A stretch of 64,000 nt of DNA. It comes from Thermoplasmata archaeon UBA61 (GTDB taxonomy: Archaea; Thermoplasmatota; Thermoplasmata; Lutacidiplasmatales; UBA184). The position numbers and the translations under genes are program-made. Position 1 is the stretch's first letter. Every line of letters begins with the position of its first letter. Location: positions 310,001-374,000 of the forward strand of contig DASW01000002.1 in assembly GCA_002503985.1 (NCBI GenBank), given 5' to 3'. Positions 23,808 through 32,516 of this stretch are shown piece by piece. Under the pieces are notes generated by a model. That model ran no database searches. It had not been told where the DNA came from and worked only from the letters and a program-made list of their open reading frames with translations.

Positions 23808-24542
23808 ATGCGTCAGAGGAACGTTCGAAAGCGTCCCAATGTGAGCCCCGAAGTGGTCGTGAGGACCGCGTTGGAACTCCTCGACGCGGAGGGGATGGAG
23901 GGAGTGACCTTTCGCGCTGTCGCCAAGAAGCTCGGGATCCAGCCCCCAGCCCTCTACTGGCACTTCGAGAACAAGAGGGACCTCATGGACGACCTCGCCC
24001 AGGCGATCCTGATCGAAGGTGGAGTAGGCGCCATTCAACCCCCTTCGAGGGCCGCCGAGTGGAAGACGTGGCTCGGCCAGACGGCCCACACCCTGCGCGA
24101 AGCGCTGGTGGCCCACCGCGATGGAGGAAGGGTCGTGGCCGGAGCAACGTTCGGTCGCGCGAAAGCCCTCGCCAGATTCACAATCGTTTCGACCAAAGTC
24201 CTCAAGGATGGTGGATTCGGGCTGGTGGAGGCGAGCCTAGCGACGGCCACGGTCGTCGACTACGTTTGGGGCTTTGTCATCGAGGAACAGGAGGGTCGGG
24301 GACCGGAACCCTCGGGCGCAAGTGCGGCCGGAGCGAACCGACCCTCGAGTCCCGGCGAGAAGCTCCCGGGGAATGCCTTTGGTGTCGACCCTCCGATGGC
24401 CAGTCTCTTTCGAGAGGCCATGAAGGAGCTGAACAAGTTCAGTGACGTCCAGCTCTTCGACTGGGGGCTACAGGTCGTCCTGGACGGCTTGACCTCGGCA
24501 AAGAAGAGTGGCAGACGTGCCGCGGCCGGACCTGCTGTTTAG
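23808..24542 (+). CDS. TetR-family regulator of the ABC exporter
   Basis: A 244-residue protein with an N-terminal TetR helix-turn-helix (VTFRAVAKKLGIQPPALYWH, then FENKRDLMDDLA), and a C-terminal domain of the TetR_C_1 class. I start it at the ATG at 23808, just before the basic MRQRNVRKRP. An upstream ATG at 23754 overlaps the operator, and its N-terminal extension looks unlike the family. It probably represses the divergent ABC exporter. Confidence 0.83.
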   Translation: MRQRNVRKRPNVSPEVVVRTALELLDAEGMEGVTFRAVAKKLGIQPPALYWHFENKRDLMDDLAQAILIEGGVGAIQPPSRAAEWKTWLGQTAHTLREALVAHRDGGRVVAGATFGRAKALARFTIVSTKVLKDGGFGLVEASLATATVVDYVWGFVIEEQEGRGPEPSGASAAGANRPSSPGEKLPGNAFGVDPPMASLFREAMKELNKFSDVQLFDWGLQVVLDGLTSAKKSGRRAAAGPAV

Positions 24543-24645
24543 CATTCTCCAGTGTCGCTCCCCTCGCGGTGGGTTGGACTCTCCACCGCTCGTGGGATCC
24601 CGGGTAACCATCCCGGTGACGGTTATCGGACGTCCGGAAGAGAGG

Positions 24646-25275
24646 TCACGGAGCAATACCGGTGGGGGGAACCGGACCCTTGTGGGGCGTTTCTGCCGAG
24701 CGCGCGCGGGTTACGTGCTCAAACCCCTCCTGCACGGCCTTCACGTTCAGGGGGATGTATACGGCCTTCCGTCCGGTCAAGAAGTGACCGAAGACCTCCC
24801 GAATTCCCTCGAGCTCGTCTCGGAGGTTCTCGCCGCTGACCGCGAGGCAGGCACCGAACATCACGCTGTTCGCAGCGATGGTCGTGTCCTTCCCTTTCTC
24901 CGGGCTGTACTCGCGGAGCCCGCCAGCGAGCTCGGTAGCAGGCACCTCCACGACCGTCACGTCGTCGCGTCGGGGGGTTTCCTTCACGAGCGAGCTGTTG
25001 ACCAAAAGGGTCCCTCCCGCCTTCAGCAAGGGAAGAAAGTCGAGCGAGGGGCGGTTCATGACGACCAGGATGTCCGGGTCCTCGACAATGGGAGAATCGA
25101 TTCGCTCTTCGGAACTGACGACATAGCACTTCACCTTCCCTCCGCGGGTCTCAGGACCGTAGGACGGGGTGTAGGCGACGTGCCGCCCCCGAACGAGGTT
25201 GAAGTAGGCGAGCCAGTTCGCGAGCTCCAGGACCCCTTGGCCTCCGTGGCCGGCGAGGATCGTCTCGATCTTCAT
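24646..25275 (-). CDS. korC: 2-oxoacid:ferredoxin oxidoreductase, gamma subunit
   Basis: A 209-residue gamma subunit, starting MKIETILAGHGGQGVLELAN, the conserved family opening. It contains YGPETRGGKVKCYVV, which in these enzymes contacts the active site. It is the last gene of the delta-alpha-beta-gamma operon and its ATG overlaps the beta stop. The complex oxidises a 2-oxoacid with CoA to the acyl-CoA, passing electrons to ferredoxin. The gene order and subunits fit 2-oxoglutarate, giving succinyl-CoA, but other 2-oxoacids are possible. Confidence 0.88.
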   Translation of the reverse strand: MKIETILAGHGGQGVLELANWLAYFNLVRGRHVAYTPSYGPETRGGKVKCYVVSSEERIDSPIVEDPDILVVMNRPSLDFLPLLKAGGTLLVNSSLVKETPRRDDVTVVEVPATELAGGLREYSPEKGKDTTIAANSVMFGACLAVSGENLRDELEGIREVFGHFLTGRKAVYIPLNVKAVQEGFEHVTRARSAETPHKGPVPPTGIAP

Positions 25276-26072
25276 CGCTTCTCCACTCCGAACTTGTCCT
25301 TGAAGAGCCCCGGCGGGAAGACTTTCGCCAACACTTCGGCGGCGTACTGCTTCGACTTGAGGATCGACATCTTCCAGTTGACGTTGCAGGTGCTGACGAA
25401 TTCGACGAAGGAGAATCCGCCCATCTCCTGGACCCGGAACGCGTTCTTCACGCTCCGGGCGCCTTCGATCGACCCCCGAGCGTTGTAGAAGTCGGGCGCC
25501 GGGGTCGGTGTCACGGGCAGGAACACCCGCTTCACGTAGGCCGGGGCCTCGAAGGTCGCGAGAAGTTTCGACGCGTCGATCGGGGCCCCGGTGATGGCGA
25601 TATCCCTCCCGTGGGGTGTCGTCATGGTGACCATGCCCTCCGGTGTGGTGGGAGCCATCTGACCACCGGTCATGCCGTAGATCCCGTTGTTGACCAAGAA
25701 GACGGTGATCGGCTCGCCCCGGTTCGCCGCGTAGATGAGCTCGGACAGGCCGATGGAGACCGCGTCCCCGTCTCCCTGGACCGCGAAGACCAGGAGTTCG
25801 GGGTGCATCCGCTTGATGCCCGTCATCACGGCCGGCGCTCGTCCGTGGGGGGACTGGATGGCGTCGACGTTCAGATACTCGTGAGCGAGGACGCTGCACC
25901 CGACCGAGTCGACCAGAACCGTTCGTTCCCTCACGCCCATCTCATGGAGGGCGACCGCGATGAGCCGCGTCAAGGTCCCGTGCTCGCAACCCGCGCAATA
26001 GTGGGTGGGCTTGCCGGTGAGCGTGGGCAGCGGGCCGAGCTTGACCTCGTAGTGCCCTTCGATGTCGATCAT
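25272..26072 (-). CDS. korB: 2-oxoacid:ferredoxin oxidoreductase, beta subunit (thiamine diphosphate)
   Basis: A 266-residue beta subunit. It has the iron-sulfur and ThDP elements of the family: HYCAGCEHG near residue 22, VQGDGDAVSIGLSELIYAAN for the GDG-x-N magnesium/ThDP motif, and NNGIYGMTGGQMAPTTPEGM. The residues PTTPEGM followed by TMTTPHG are usual for KorB rather than pyruvate enzymes. It overlaps both neighbours by four bases. Confidence 0.9.
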   Translation of the reverse strand: MIDIEGHYEVKLGPLPTLTGKPTHYCAGCEHGTLTRLIAVALHEMGVRERTVLVDSVGCSVLAHEYLNVDAIQSPHGRAPAVMTGIKRMHPELLVFAVQGDGDAVSIGLSELIYAANRGEPITVFLVNNGIYGMTGGQMAPTTPEGMVTMTTPHGRDIAITGAPIDASKLLATFEAPAYVKRVFLPVTPTPAPDFYNARGSIEGARSVKNAFRVQEMGGFSFVEFVSTCNVNWKMSILKSKQYAAEVLAKVFPPGLFKDKFGVEKR

Positions 26073-27136
26073 CGGACCATCCCCTCCACCTCATGGACGA
26101 TCTCCGAGGGCGAAGGAATCAGACCTCCGACCCGTTGCAGCGACCCGACCTGGGCTCGGCCGCCGGTCGCGAGCTGCACGTCCTGTATCATCTGGCCCGT
26201 GTTGAGCTCGACCACGAGGAACTTCTGGACCCCGCGCTCGACGAACGCCGTGAGCTCCCCCTTCGGGAATGGGGAGAGGGTGATCGGCCGCAGGAGACCG
26301 ACTCGGACCCCCTTGGCGCGGAGCGTTCCGACCGCGCGCTGGCACAGGCGCGCGCAGATCCCGTAGGCGACGAGGATGACGTCCGCGTCATCGGTCTGAA
26401 ACTTCTCGGACCTCTGCTCCGAGCGGTCGACCCCTTCGAACTTGGACCGGAGATGCTCGGAATGGCGGCTCAACTCGGGGAGGTCGAGATGCATCGAGCT
26501 GATGACGTGCCGCTCGGGACCTCGGGCCCCGGTGGTCGCCCAGGAGGTATCGAACTCCAGCGCTGGGACTTCGGGGAACATGAGGTCCTCCTTGAGCTGA
26601 CCCAGGAAGGCATCGGTAAGGATGATCACCGGGGTTCGATGCTTGAAAGCGAGAGAGAACGCGAGCGCGGGGAAGGATGCCATCTCGGGTACCGAGCTCG
26701 GTGCGAGAACGATGTTGCGGTATCCGCCATGACCCCCTCCCTTGGTGGCCTGGAAGTAATCCGTCTGCTCCGGCCCGAGGTTTCCGAGGCCCGGCCCGCC
26801 GCGGTTCACATCGACGATGAGCATCGGGAGCTCCATCCCCGAGGCGAAGGAGATCCCCTCTTGCTTTAGGCTGAACCCGGGACCGGAAGTGGCGGCCATC
26901 ACTTTCGCCCCCGTCGCGGCCGCTCCGATGACCATGTTGATGGCCTCGATCTCGCTCGCGGCCTGGAGAAAGACCTTGAATGCAGGGTACTGCGGATTGC
27001 CGAACTCGACCGCGAGGGTTTCCGGTATCTCGCTCGAGGGCGTGATGGGATACCCGAAGAAGGCATTGAGCCCCGTCCGGAGGGCCCCGTAGGCCAGCGC
27101 CTCGTTTCCCTTGAGAAAGTCGCGCGCCGTGGTCAT
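26069..27136 (-). CDS. korA: 2-oxoacid:ferredoxin oxidoreductase, alpha subunit
   Basis: A 355-residue alpha subunit, starting TTARDFLKGNEALAYGAL and with the typical FGYPITPSSEIPE substrate loop and AATSGPGFSLKQEGISFA. In the C-terminal part, VLRPITLSPFPKGEL-like residues (LLRPITLSPFPKGEL) are standard. The YPITPSSE form of the loop is the one usual in KorA. The ATG at 27136 overlaps the ferredoxin-subunit stop (ATGA); the open frame upstream of it belongs to a shadow. Confidence 0.9.
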   Translation of the reverse strand: MTTARDFLKGNEALAYGALRTGLNAFFGYPITPSSEIPETLAVEFGNPQYPAFKVFLQAASEIEAINMVIGAAATGAKVMAATSGPGFSLKQEGISFASGMELPMLIVDVNRGGPGLGNLGPEQTDYFQATKGGGHGGYRNIVLAPSSVPEMASFPALAFSLAFKHRTPVIILTDAFLGQLKEDLMFPEVPALEFDTSWATTGARGPERHVISSMHLDLPELSRHSEHLRSKFEGVDRSEQRSEKFQTDDADVILVAYGICARLCQRAVGTLRAKGVRVGLLRPITLSPFPKGELTAFVERGVQKFLVVELNTGQMIQDVQLATGGRAQVGSLQRVGGLIPSPSEIVHEVEGMVR

Positions 27137-27387
27137 GCTTTCCACCTCAAAACCTCGGTAATCGCGAAGTCCGGGCAGACCCAATAACAGATACCGCACG
27201 CCGTGCAGGCGCCCTTCTTCCCATGATACTCGAACACGGCCGGATGGTAGCCGCTCCGGTTCAGGGCACCGGAGAGGTGGAGGTTCTGCTGCGGACACGC
27301 CACGACGCAAAGGTCGCAGCCCTTGCAGCGTTCCGCATCCACGACGACACGCGATTTCGGAACTTCGGTGGCCACCGTGCTCGCCAT
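27133..27387 (-). CDS. korD: 2-oxoacid:ferredoxin oxidoreductase, delta (ferredoxin-like) subunit
   Basis: An 84-residue protein with two 4Fe-4S motifs, CKGCDLCVVACP and CTACGICYWVCP, which bind the clusters that carry electrons out of the complex. The ATG at 27387 is preferred: a TATA-like box lies about 28 bases upstream, while the TTG seven codons further up has none. First gene of the korDABC operon. Confidence 0.88.
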   Translation of the reverse strand: MASTVATEVPKSRVVVDAERCKGCDLCVVACPQQNLHLSGALNRSGYHPAVFEYHGKKGACTACGICYWVCPDFAITEVLRWKA

Positions 27388-27410
27388 CACCGACCTATTC
27401 CGCACCAATG

Positions 27411-27420
27411 TTAGTTAAGT
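27411..27420 (-). promoter_or_regulatory. TATA-like box of the korDABC operon
   Basis: Minus-strand ACTTAACTAA, centred about 28 bases before the ATG at 27387. Confidence 0.5.
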
Positions 27421-27557
27421 CACGGGTCACGTTCTCTTGACGCGACCCGGGACGTCGCGCCCGTCGAGAGCTGACTTCCCGTCAGAGAACGGTGGCTTGG
27501 GTCTCCGTCAGAGTCGCCCCGTTCGAGACCGTGGGGCGGTCGGGTCATGACCGAGCC

Positions 27558-28277
27558 TTAGGGGGTGGTCGGAATGAGTTTTTCGAGGATCCTTGCGATA
27601 GGCCCCAGATCGGCCAGGCGGTGGGCGGTGGCGGTCGCGAGCGGCCCAGCGGAGACGCCTTTCCTCGATGTGATTGTAGCATCCCGCCAGGCCGACGGGC
27701 CCATACCCTCTATGTGAAACAGCACGTCGAACACCGAATCGAAGGGGCAGGCGACCTCGCCCCAGAGGCCGACGATGACCACTCCCGCCTGCACGATCGC
27801 CCGGATGAGCGGAGCGGCGGCACTGTCCGGAAACACTCCGACGAGGCGGTCGGCGTTGGCACAAACGAGGATAGCGGGCTCTACCGGGCGAAAGGTCGCC
27901 GAGATCCGCTGCTGCGTATGCCAGGGCATGCGGATGAACTCGATGATTCCCCGGACCGATGCGGGAGCCTCGTCGGACGGGAACATGGTCGCCGAGGCCG
28001 CTTCGGCAAGGCGAGCATCCTGTTCCTCGGGTAGAAGGTCTCCGGGCGGGACGACGTCCACCGCGTCCTCCGGAATGACGTGGAGGGCCATCGGGTCCAG
28101 CGGGTCGAGAATCTCTCCCGGCATACGAAGGTCCGTCCAAAAGACACGCGAGGAGTAGGGGGCGAGCGAGGCGAAGGCCACCCACTTCAGCAGCGACCGG
28201 TTGGTCCCGGAGAACAAAACGGAAGATGGATTTCCGAGTCCCTTAGAGAAGAACTCGTCACCCGCGGGATCGATCAT
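27558..28277 (-). CDS. Conserved-looking protein of unknown function, possible degenerate P-loop fold
   Basis: A 239-residue protein. Alternating strands and helices suggest an alpha/beta fold: LFSGTNRSLLKWVAFASLA, then SSRVFWTDLRMP, EPAILVCANADRL and AGVVIVGLWGE. The order recalls RecA-like ATPases, but no intact Walker A is present. No family is recognised. It overlaps the small frame upstream by 20 bases. Confidence 0.6.
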   Translation of the reverse strand: MIDPAGDEFFSKGLGNPSSVLFSGTNRSLLKWVAFASLAPYSSRVFWTDLRMPGEILDPLDPMALHVIPEDAVDVVPPGDLLPEEQDARLAEAASATMFPSDEAPASVRGIIEFIRMPWHTQQRISATFRPVEPAILVCANADRLVGVFPDSAAAPLIRAIVQAGVVIVGLWGEVACPFDSVFDVLFHIEGMGPSAWRDATITSRKGVSAGPLATATAHRLADLGPIARILEKLIPTTP

Positions 28278-28626
28278 CGGCGGTCATCCAAAACGCGAGT
28301 CTCATGGATAAACCCTCAGGTCCGTGGCCGGAGGCCCGAGCTCGTTCGAATCCGCTGGGTTTCGATGGTCGACCTAACACTCTCCCGGCCGTCTCCCTGG
28401 CGACCCATTTGGCTGCTTCGAAAGGGAAGGCGTCTTCGCAAGGACCGCACTCCATCCACTTCTCCTTCTGGCGATGGACGTGACCGTCGCGATAATCGTA
28501 GTGCGCCTCGTCGTGGTCCGTATCCAAAGGAAGCGAAAGGGGAGGGTCCGGTTCTGCAAGGGCGGAGTCGGACACAAGGCTTGACGCAACAGCTGCCAAC
28601 TCAGTAGCCCGTCGGTGGCGGGGCAT
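28258..28626 (-). CDS. Possible small His/Glu-rich protein
   Basis: A 122-residue frame from an ATG. The middle (HDEAHYDYRDGHVHRQKEKW, then ECGPCED) has the composition of a real, metal-binding-like protein and includes a C-x2-C. It overlaps the start of the next gene by 20 bases in the same direction. The same frame is open far upstream antisense to the MFS gene, so only this end part is proposed. There is no family match. Confidence 0.4.
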   Translation of the reverse strand: MPRHRRATELAAVASSLVSDSALAEPDPPLSLPLDTDHDEAHYDYRDGHVHRQKEKWMECGPCEDAFPFEAAKWVARETAGRVLGRPSKPSGFERARASGHGPEGLSMRLAFWMTADDRSRG

Positions 28627-28685
28627 CGCCCACGGTCTTCCGGGTCGACTATCCCGGGCACGGGCCTCCGACCGGTCCCCCGAGA

Positions 28686-29888
28686 TCACGGTAATCGGGG
28701 CATCCACTTCCGAAGCGCTACGTACCCCGCGGCGACGATCACGGTGAGAACGGCAAAGCTGCCCCACAACGCGAGAGGACTGCCGGTGCCGAGGAGCAAG
28801 GTCCCCAGCGACGGGGCGAAGATGTTGGCTCCGTTCGTGATGGCGGCATACGCGCCGAAATAGCTCCCCCGAGTGTCCTTGGTGGCCATCGAGGCGATAA
28901 TCGTGTTCTGGAGCGGGCTCACCACGTTCTCGCCCATGGTCAAGATGCCCATGGCGACCAGGAAGACGGCGTACGCCGTTCCGACATAGAAGAGCATGTA
29001 CGCGGCCCCGTAGCAGAGCGTCCCGAAGGCCATCCAAAGGAGATGCTGACGTCGAAGGCCCCAGGCGACCGGCATCTGCAGGGTCACTACGATGACGCCG
29101 TTGAGGGAGTAGAGCCACCCCACTTCCTCGTACGAGAAATGACGGACCCCCACGGAGAACAGACTGAGCGCGGTCCCGAACTGTCCGGCCGCGAGCGTGA
29201 GCCCTATCCCGAGGACCCCGAGCGCCAGGAACATCGAGTCGTGGAACGGGAAGGACGCCGTCTCCCGCAGCGGCCGGGCGGCGGGGCTCCTGTCGTAGTG
29301 CGTCTCTTCGAGGAAGAGCGTGAGCAGGAGACCCCCGGCGAGGGTGGCGACGGCGGCGACCAGGAAGACCACGGGGATCCCGAACTGGCTCGCGAGAAGA
29401 CCACCCAGGGCCGGGGCGACCGCGAAGCCGGCGTTGCCGAAGATGCGCAGAAGGCTGAAGACGCTCATCCGCCGACTCTCTTCCGAGACGTCGGTCATCA
29501 ACGCGTTCTGGGCGCCCGAGCTCACGTTGCCGAGGAACATGTTGGCCGCCCAGAGCCCCATGACGACGACCAGTCCCTGGGCCCAGTACTCGTAGAGAAG
29601 GAAGGAGACGAGCGCGTACGCGAGGGGAGGGTACGCCAGGAACGCCCGTCGTCCGTACCGGTCGGAAGCCGCTCCACCCACGATCGCCGCGATGAGGGAA
29701 ACCGGAATTACGAGCGAGACGAGGGCACCGACGTAGAGGAAGGAGAGGTGGTAGGAGGTGTAGAGGAGGATCGGAAGGAAGAGCCAGGCGGCCGAACGGC
29801 CCGCCGACATCACCAGGTTGGAGGCCCCTAGGAGGTAGATGGTTCGAGAGAAGCCGAGGAAGCCGCCCTCCTTGGGGGGCGATGTCAT
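28686..29888 (-). CDS. Major facilitator transporter (12-TM)
   Basis: A 400-residue protein with about 12 hydrophobic segments. Motif A is present (GGAASDRYGRRAFL) between the second and third segments, and FAVAPALGGLLAS matches an exporter-like motif. I start it at the ATG at 29888 (TSPPKEGGFLGFSRTIYLLG), because the upstream extension looks non-coding. The substrate is unknown. Confidence 0.8.
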   Translation of the reverse strand: MTSPPKEGGFLGFSRTIYLLGASNLVMSAGRSAAWLFLPILLYTSYHLSFLYVGALVSLVIPVSLIAAIVGGAASDRYGRRAFLAYPPLAYALVSFLLYEYWAQGLVVVMGLWAANMFLGNVSSGAQNALMTDVSEESRRMSVFSLLRIFGNAGFAVAPALGGLLASQFGIPVVFLVAAVATLAGGLLLTLFLEETHYDRSPAARPLRETASFPFHDSMFLALGVLGIGLTLAAGQFGTALSLFSVGVRHFSYEEVGWLYSLNGVIVVTLQMPVAWGLRRQHLLWMAFGTLCYGAAYMLFYVGTAYAVFLVAMGILTMGENVVSPLQNTIIASMATKDTRGSYFGAYAAITNGANIFAPSLGTLLLGTGSPLALWGSFAVLTVIVAAGYVALRKWMPRLP

Positions 29889-30242
29889 GGAAGCCCGGCC
29901 ACGATCCTCTTGCCCACGACCCGCTGGTATGCCATGTAGACACACTTCCGACCCAATCGACGAGGATATGCTCTTCCCGGAGGGGTGGCATTACAGAAGA
30001 CCCGCCTCCGGAACCAGGAGACCGCTCTGCCCGTGACGGGAGATCTGTCGCTCGTGGGTGCGAACCGGTCCCCTGCGAGGGGGTCAGCAAGTCAGCCCCG
30101 TCTCGATGCTCTCGCTCCGAAACCGAGAGGGGTGGTCCATCGTGGCGTCAAAACCCATATGAACGGCGCCGCGGTCCCAAGGGCTGTCGAAGAACGTCTC
30201 AGTCGGATTCCTTTCGGACCGACCGGGATAGGATGCGAACCT
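29889..30242. other. Gap between divergent MFS and isochorismatase-family genes
   Basis: About 354 bases. It contains a short hairpin CTCTCG/CGAGAG near 30106-30127. A plus-strand frame from 29985 runs in phase into the isochorismatase gene, but its residues do not match that family. Nothing else is supported. Confidence 0.4.
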
Positions 30243-30839
30243 ATGATTTTGGAGATGGACCCGAAGAGTACGGCATTGGTGGTCATCGACCTTCAGAAGG
30301 GGATCGCCGCTGCGGGGAGACCGGTCGGCCCTCACACCGCCGAAACGGTGGTGAAGAACGCCGCCCGGTTAGCGGAGGCATTTCGGAAGAACCGTATGCC
30401 GGTCTTCTTGGTGCATGTGGCCGCGTCGCCGGCGGACCGCCTCAACGTGCTCTCGGATGACCCGGGTTGGCGCCCGACGACGCCCCCGCCACCCGACGCT
30501 TCGGACTTCGTGCCGGAGATCGGGCCGAAAGAAGGCGACCTCACGATAACGAAGAAGCAGTGGGGGGCGTTCTACGGGACCGAGCTCGAGCTGCAGCTGA
30601 GGCGACGCGGGATTCGGACGATCGTGCTCTGCGGGGTATCGACGAACTATGGTGTGGAGAGCACGGCGAGGTTCGCGTACGAGTACGGCTTTCAGCAGAT
30701 TTTCGCCGAGGACGCGATGACCTCCGGCACGGCGGAGATGCATAACGCCGCGATCAACATCGCGTTCAAGCGGATCGGTCGGGTCCGGAAGACGGACGAG
30801 ATACTCGAGGCCCTTCACTTCGGCGCGGCACCCAGCTGA
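30243..30839 (+). CDS. Isochorismatase-family hydrolase, YecD-like with glycine at the cysteine position
   Basis: A 198-residue protein. It opens with ALVVIDLQKG (catalytic aspartate), has the lysine in TITKKQWGAFYGTELE, and the block CGVSTNYGVESTARFAYEYG. In cysteine hydrolases of this family the last block reads TNxCV; here, as in the YecD branch and in PhzD-type isochorismatases, a glycine stands there, so a nicotinamidase-type thiol mechanism is not possible. The substrate is unknown. It ends inside the 3' end of the U32 gene on the other strand (25-base overlap). Confidence 0.82.
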   Translation: MILEMDPKSTALVVIDLQKGIAAAGRPVGPHTAETVVKNAARLAEAFRKNRMPVFLVHVAASPADRLNVLSDDPGWRPTTPPPPDASDFVPEIGPKEGDLTITKKQWGAFYGTELELQLRRRGIRTIVLCGVSTNYGVESTARFAYEYGFQQIFAEDAMTSGTAEMHNAAINIAFKRIGRVRKTDEILEALHFGAAPS

Positions 30840-31966
30840 GGAAGGACCCGGATCGCGTCGGGCAGGTCGGTCGGGGAGGCGTACTCGCCCACCGGACGGC
30901 CCCCTACCCGCAGCACTTTTTGGGCGACGCCGCGGCAGTACCCGCACACCTCGCACGTCGTGTGCTCGCAATCGACCGTGGCGATGTGCCGCAGGAAGTC
31001 GGGAGGGAACGCCTGGTTATCGATCGTGAGCTCGGAGAGGGGCGCGAACGCGCGTGCGAGAGCTCGGGCTTCCTCTCCGTGCGGACCCTCCCCGAGACGC
31101 TTCAGGGCCGCCGCGGGTCCCTTCACTTGCACCAGGCTCAGGATGTCCACGAGGTTGCCGGGGTAGGTCTTCTGCGCATAGGCCCGGGCCGAGCGCACGA
31201 GCCATTCGGTCGAGCGGTTACGGCCCGATACTTTGAATCGATGGACCCCGACCTCTTCGAACACCTCGAGGTCCTCCGGGCGGACGAAGATCCCCGAGAT
31301 CAGCTTCGCGGGGTCGCGGACGTACTCGAGGCCGCACTCGAGGATCGGATACTCGAACGATAGCGGCGGAGCGCCCGGTTGGGAGGCGAGGGAGCTCGTG
31401 TTCAGGTGATGGCCCCGGTACGGGCAGGACGGAAGGCAGCTCTGGTTGACCAGGATCTCGACCTCCGCACCCAGGCGGACGAGGCCGCGGATCAGGCGGA
31501 AGTCCCGATTCGCCTCTTCGAGGATGATCGTCCGGGCTCCCAGCTTCAGGAAGTACTCCGCCTGGGTCACGGTACGAATGCGGGCGAACGTGGAGACCGT
31601 GATGGGCACATCCGGCCATTCGGTCCGGATCGCCTCGATGAGCGCTGGGAGGGCGACCACGAACCCGTCGACCCCGAGGTCGACCAGTTCCCCGACCTCT
31701 CGCAGGAGGCGGCCGATGTACCCCGACCCGTACTCCTTCAATCCGAGGTCGTTGCTGTTCAACGTGGCGAAGAACTGACGGGAGTGTCGGTGGACCACCT
31801 CGAGGTGGGCGCGGAACCGTTCGCGGTCCACCGGCGGTAGGATCTGGGGAGGGCGGCCTCCTCCGGTCAATTGCACCGGAAACCCCCCGAAGAACGTGGA
31901 GACCGGAAGGTCGGCGGTCTCCTCGACCAGCCGGTCATCGAAGTTCGAGGCGAGGACGATCTCCAT
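30815..31966 (-). CDS. U32 (UbiU/UbiV-like) family protein with cysteine cluster
   Basis: A 383-residue protein of the peptidase U32 family: a TIM-barrel-like half with STFFGGFPVQLTGGGR and RTIILEEANRDFRLI, then LVNQSCLPSCPYRGHHLN. Two C-terminal cysteine groups (CEHTTCEVCGYC) follow. The cysteines fit a 4Fe-4S cluster as in UbiU/UbiV and TrhP, which act in hydroxylation of quinones or tRNA rather than proteolysis. I start it at the ATG at 31966. Divergent from chorismate mutase. Confidence 0.82.
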   Translation of the reverse strand: MEIVLASNFDDRLVEETADLPVSTFFGGFPVQLTGGGRPPQILPPVDRERFRAHLEVVHRHSRQFFATLNSNDLGLKEYGSGYIGRLLREVGELVDLGVDGFVVALPALIEAIRTEWPDVPITVSTFARIRTVTQAEYFLKLGARTIILEEANRDFRLIRGLVRLGAEVEILVNQSCLPSCPYRGHHLNTSSLASQPGAPPLSFEYPILECGLEYVRDPAKLISGIFVRPEDLEVFEEVGVHRFKVSGRNRSTEWLVRSARAYAQKTYPGNLVDILSLVQVKGPAAALKRLGEGPHGEEARALARAFAPLSELTIDNQAFPPDFLRHIATVDCEHTTCEVCGYCRGVAQKVLRVGGRPVGEYASPTDLPDAIRVLPQLGAAPK

Positions 31967-32055
31967 CGACCCGGGCACGGCGAGCCGTATGTGAGCCGGC
32001 CCCCGCACCGGTGCGGTCGAATGAACTTGGCCCGCGTCGAGCTCGGACGATTGCC

Positions 32056-32466
32056 ATGGCCCATCCTTCCAAGGCCGCTCCCTCCCTCGCCTCTGTCCGA
32101 CGCGACCTCGAGGAGATCGACCGGGCCATCGTCCTCCTGGTGGCGGCCCGAGTCGAAGCGGCCGGCACCGCGATCCGCCTGCGTTCTCAGGGGAGTGGGC
32201 AGGTATCGGACCCCGTGCAGGAAGAGCGGGTGATCGTGCGGGCCCAAGGCTGGGCCGCCCAGGCGGGACTCTCTGCCTCGCGTACGAGGACCATCTTCCG
32301 TGCGGTCGTGGGGGCGGGTAAGGACCGCTTCGTGAGCGAGAACCGGCCGCTTCGGCGGCCGGCCCCATCGACCCGCGTACGCAGGACGGGCCGGACGCGG
32401 AGTCGGGTGCGCTCGCGAAGGAATCCGGGTTCGGGGCGTCGAGCGGCGACCTCGACCCCGAAGTAA
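32056..32466 (+). CDS. aroQ: Chorismate mutase (AroQ type) with basic tail
   Basis: A 136-residue protein. Residues ~10-90 are the AroQ helical fold: VRRDLEEIDRAIVLLVAARV at the start, the second arginine in GTAIRLRSQ, and the later EERVIVRAQ. It converts chorismate to prephenate for Phe/Tyr synthesis. The last ~45 residues are a very Arg-rich extension (RRTGRTRSRVRSRRNPGSGR), unusual for the family, which may bind nucleic acid or be disordered. I start it at the ATG at 32056. Confidence 0.75.
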   Translation: MAHPSKAAPSLASVRRDLEEIDRAIVLLVAARVEAAGTAIRLRSQGSGQVSDPVQEERVIVRAQGWAAQAGLSASRTRTIFRAVVGAGKDRFVSENRPLRRPAPSTRVRRTGRTRSRVRSRRNPGSGRRAATSTPK

Positions 32467-32516
32467 CAGGCCCGGCCCGTCTCGGTGCCCAATGCTCCCC
32501 GCGCCCGGGGATTCCC

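Noticed and set aside
28627..30090. Upstream part of a 610-residue minus-strand frame
   Set aside because: It lies out of frame across the MFS gene; only the 3' end (28258-28626) looks protein-like.
29985..30242. N-terminal extension of the isochorismatase-family protein
   Set aside because: In phase but unlike the family; the ATG at 30243 sits where the family begins.
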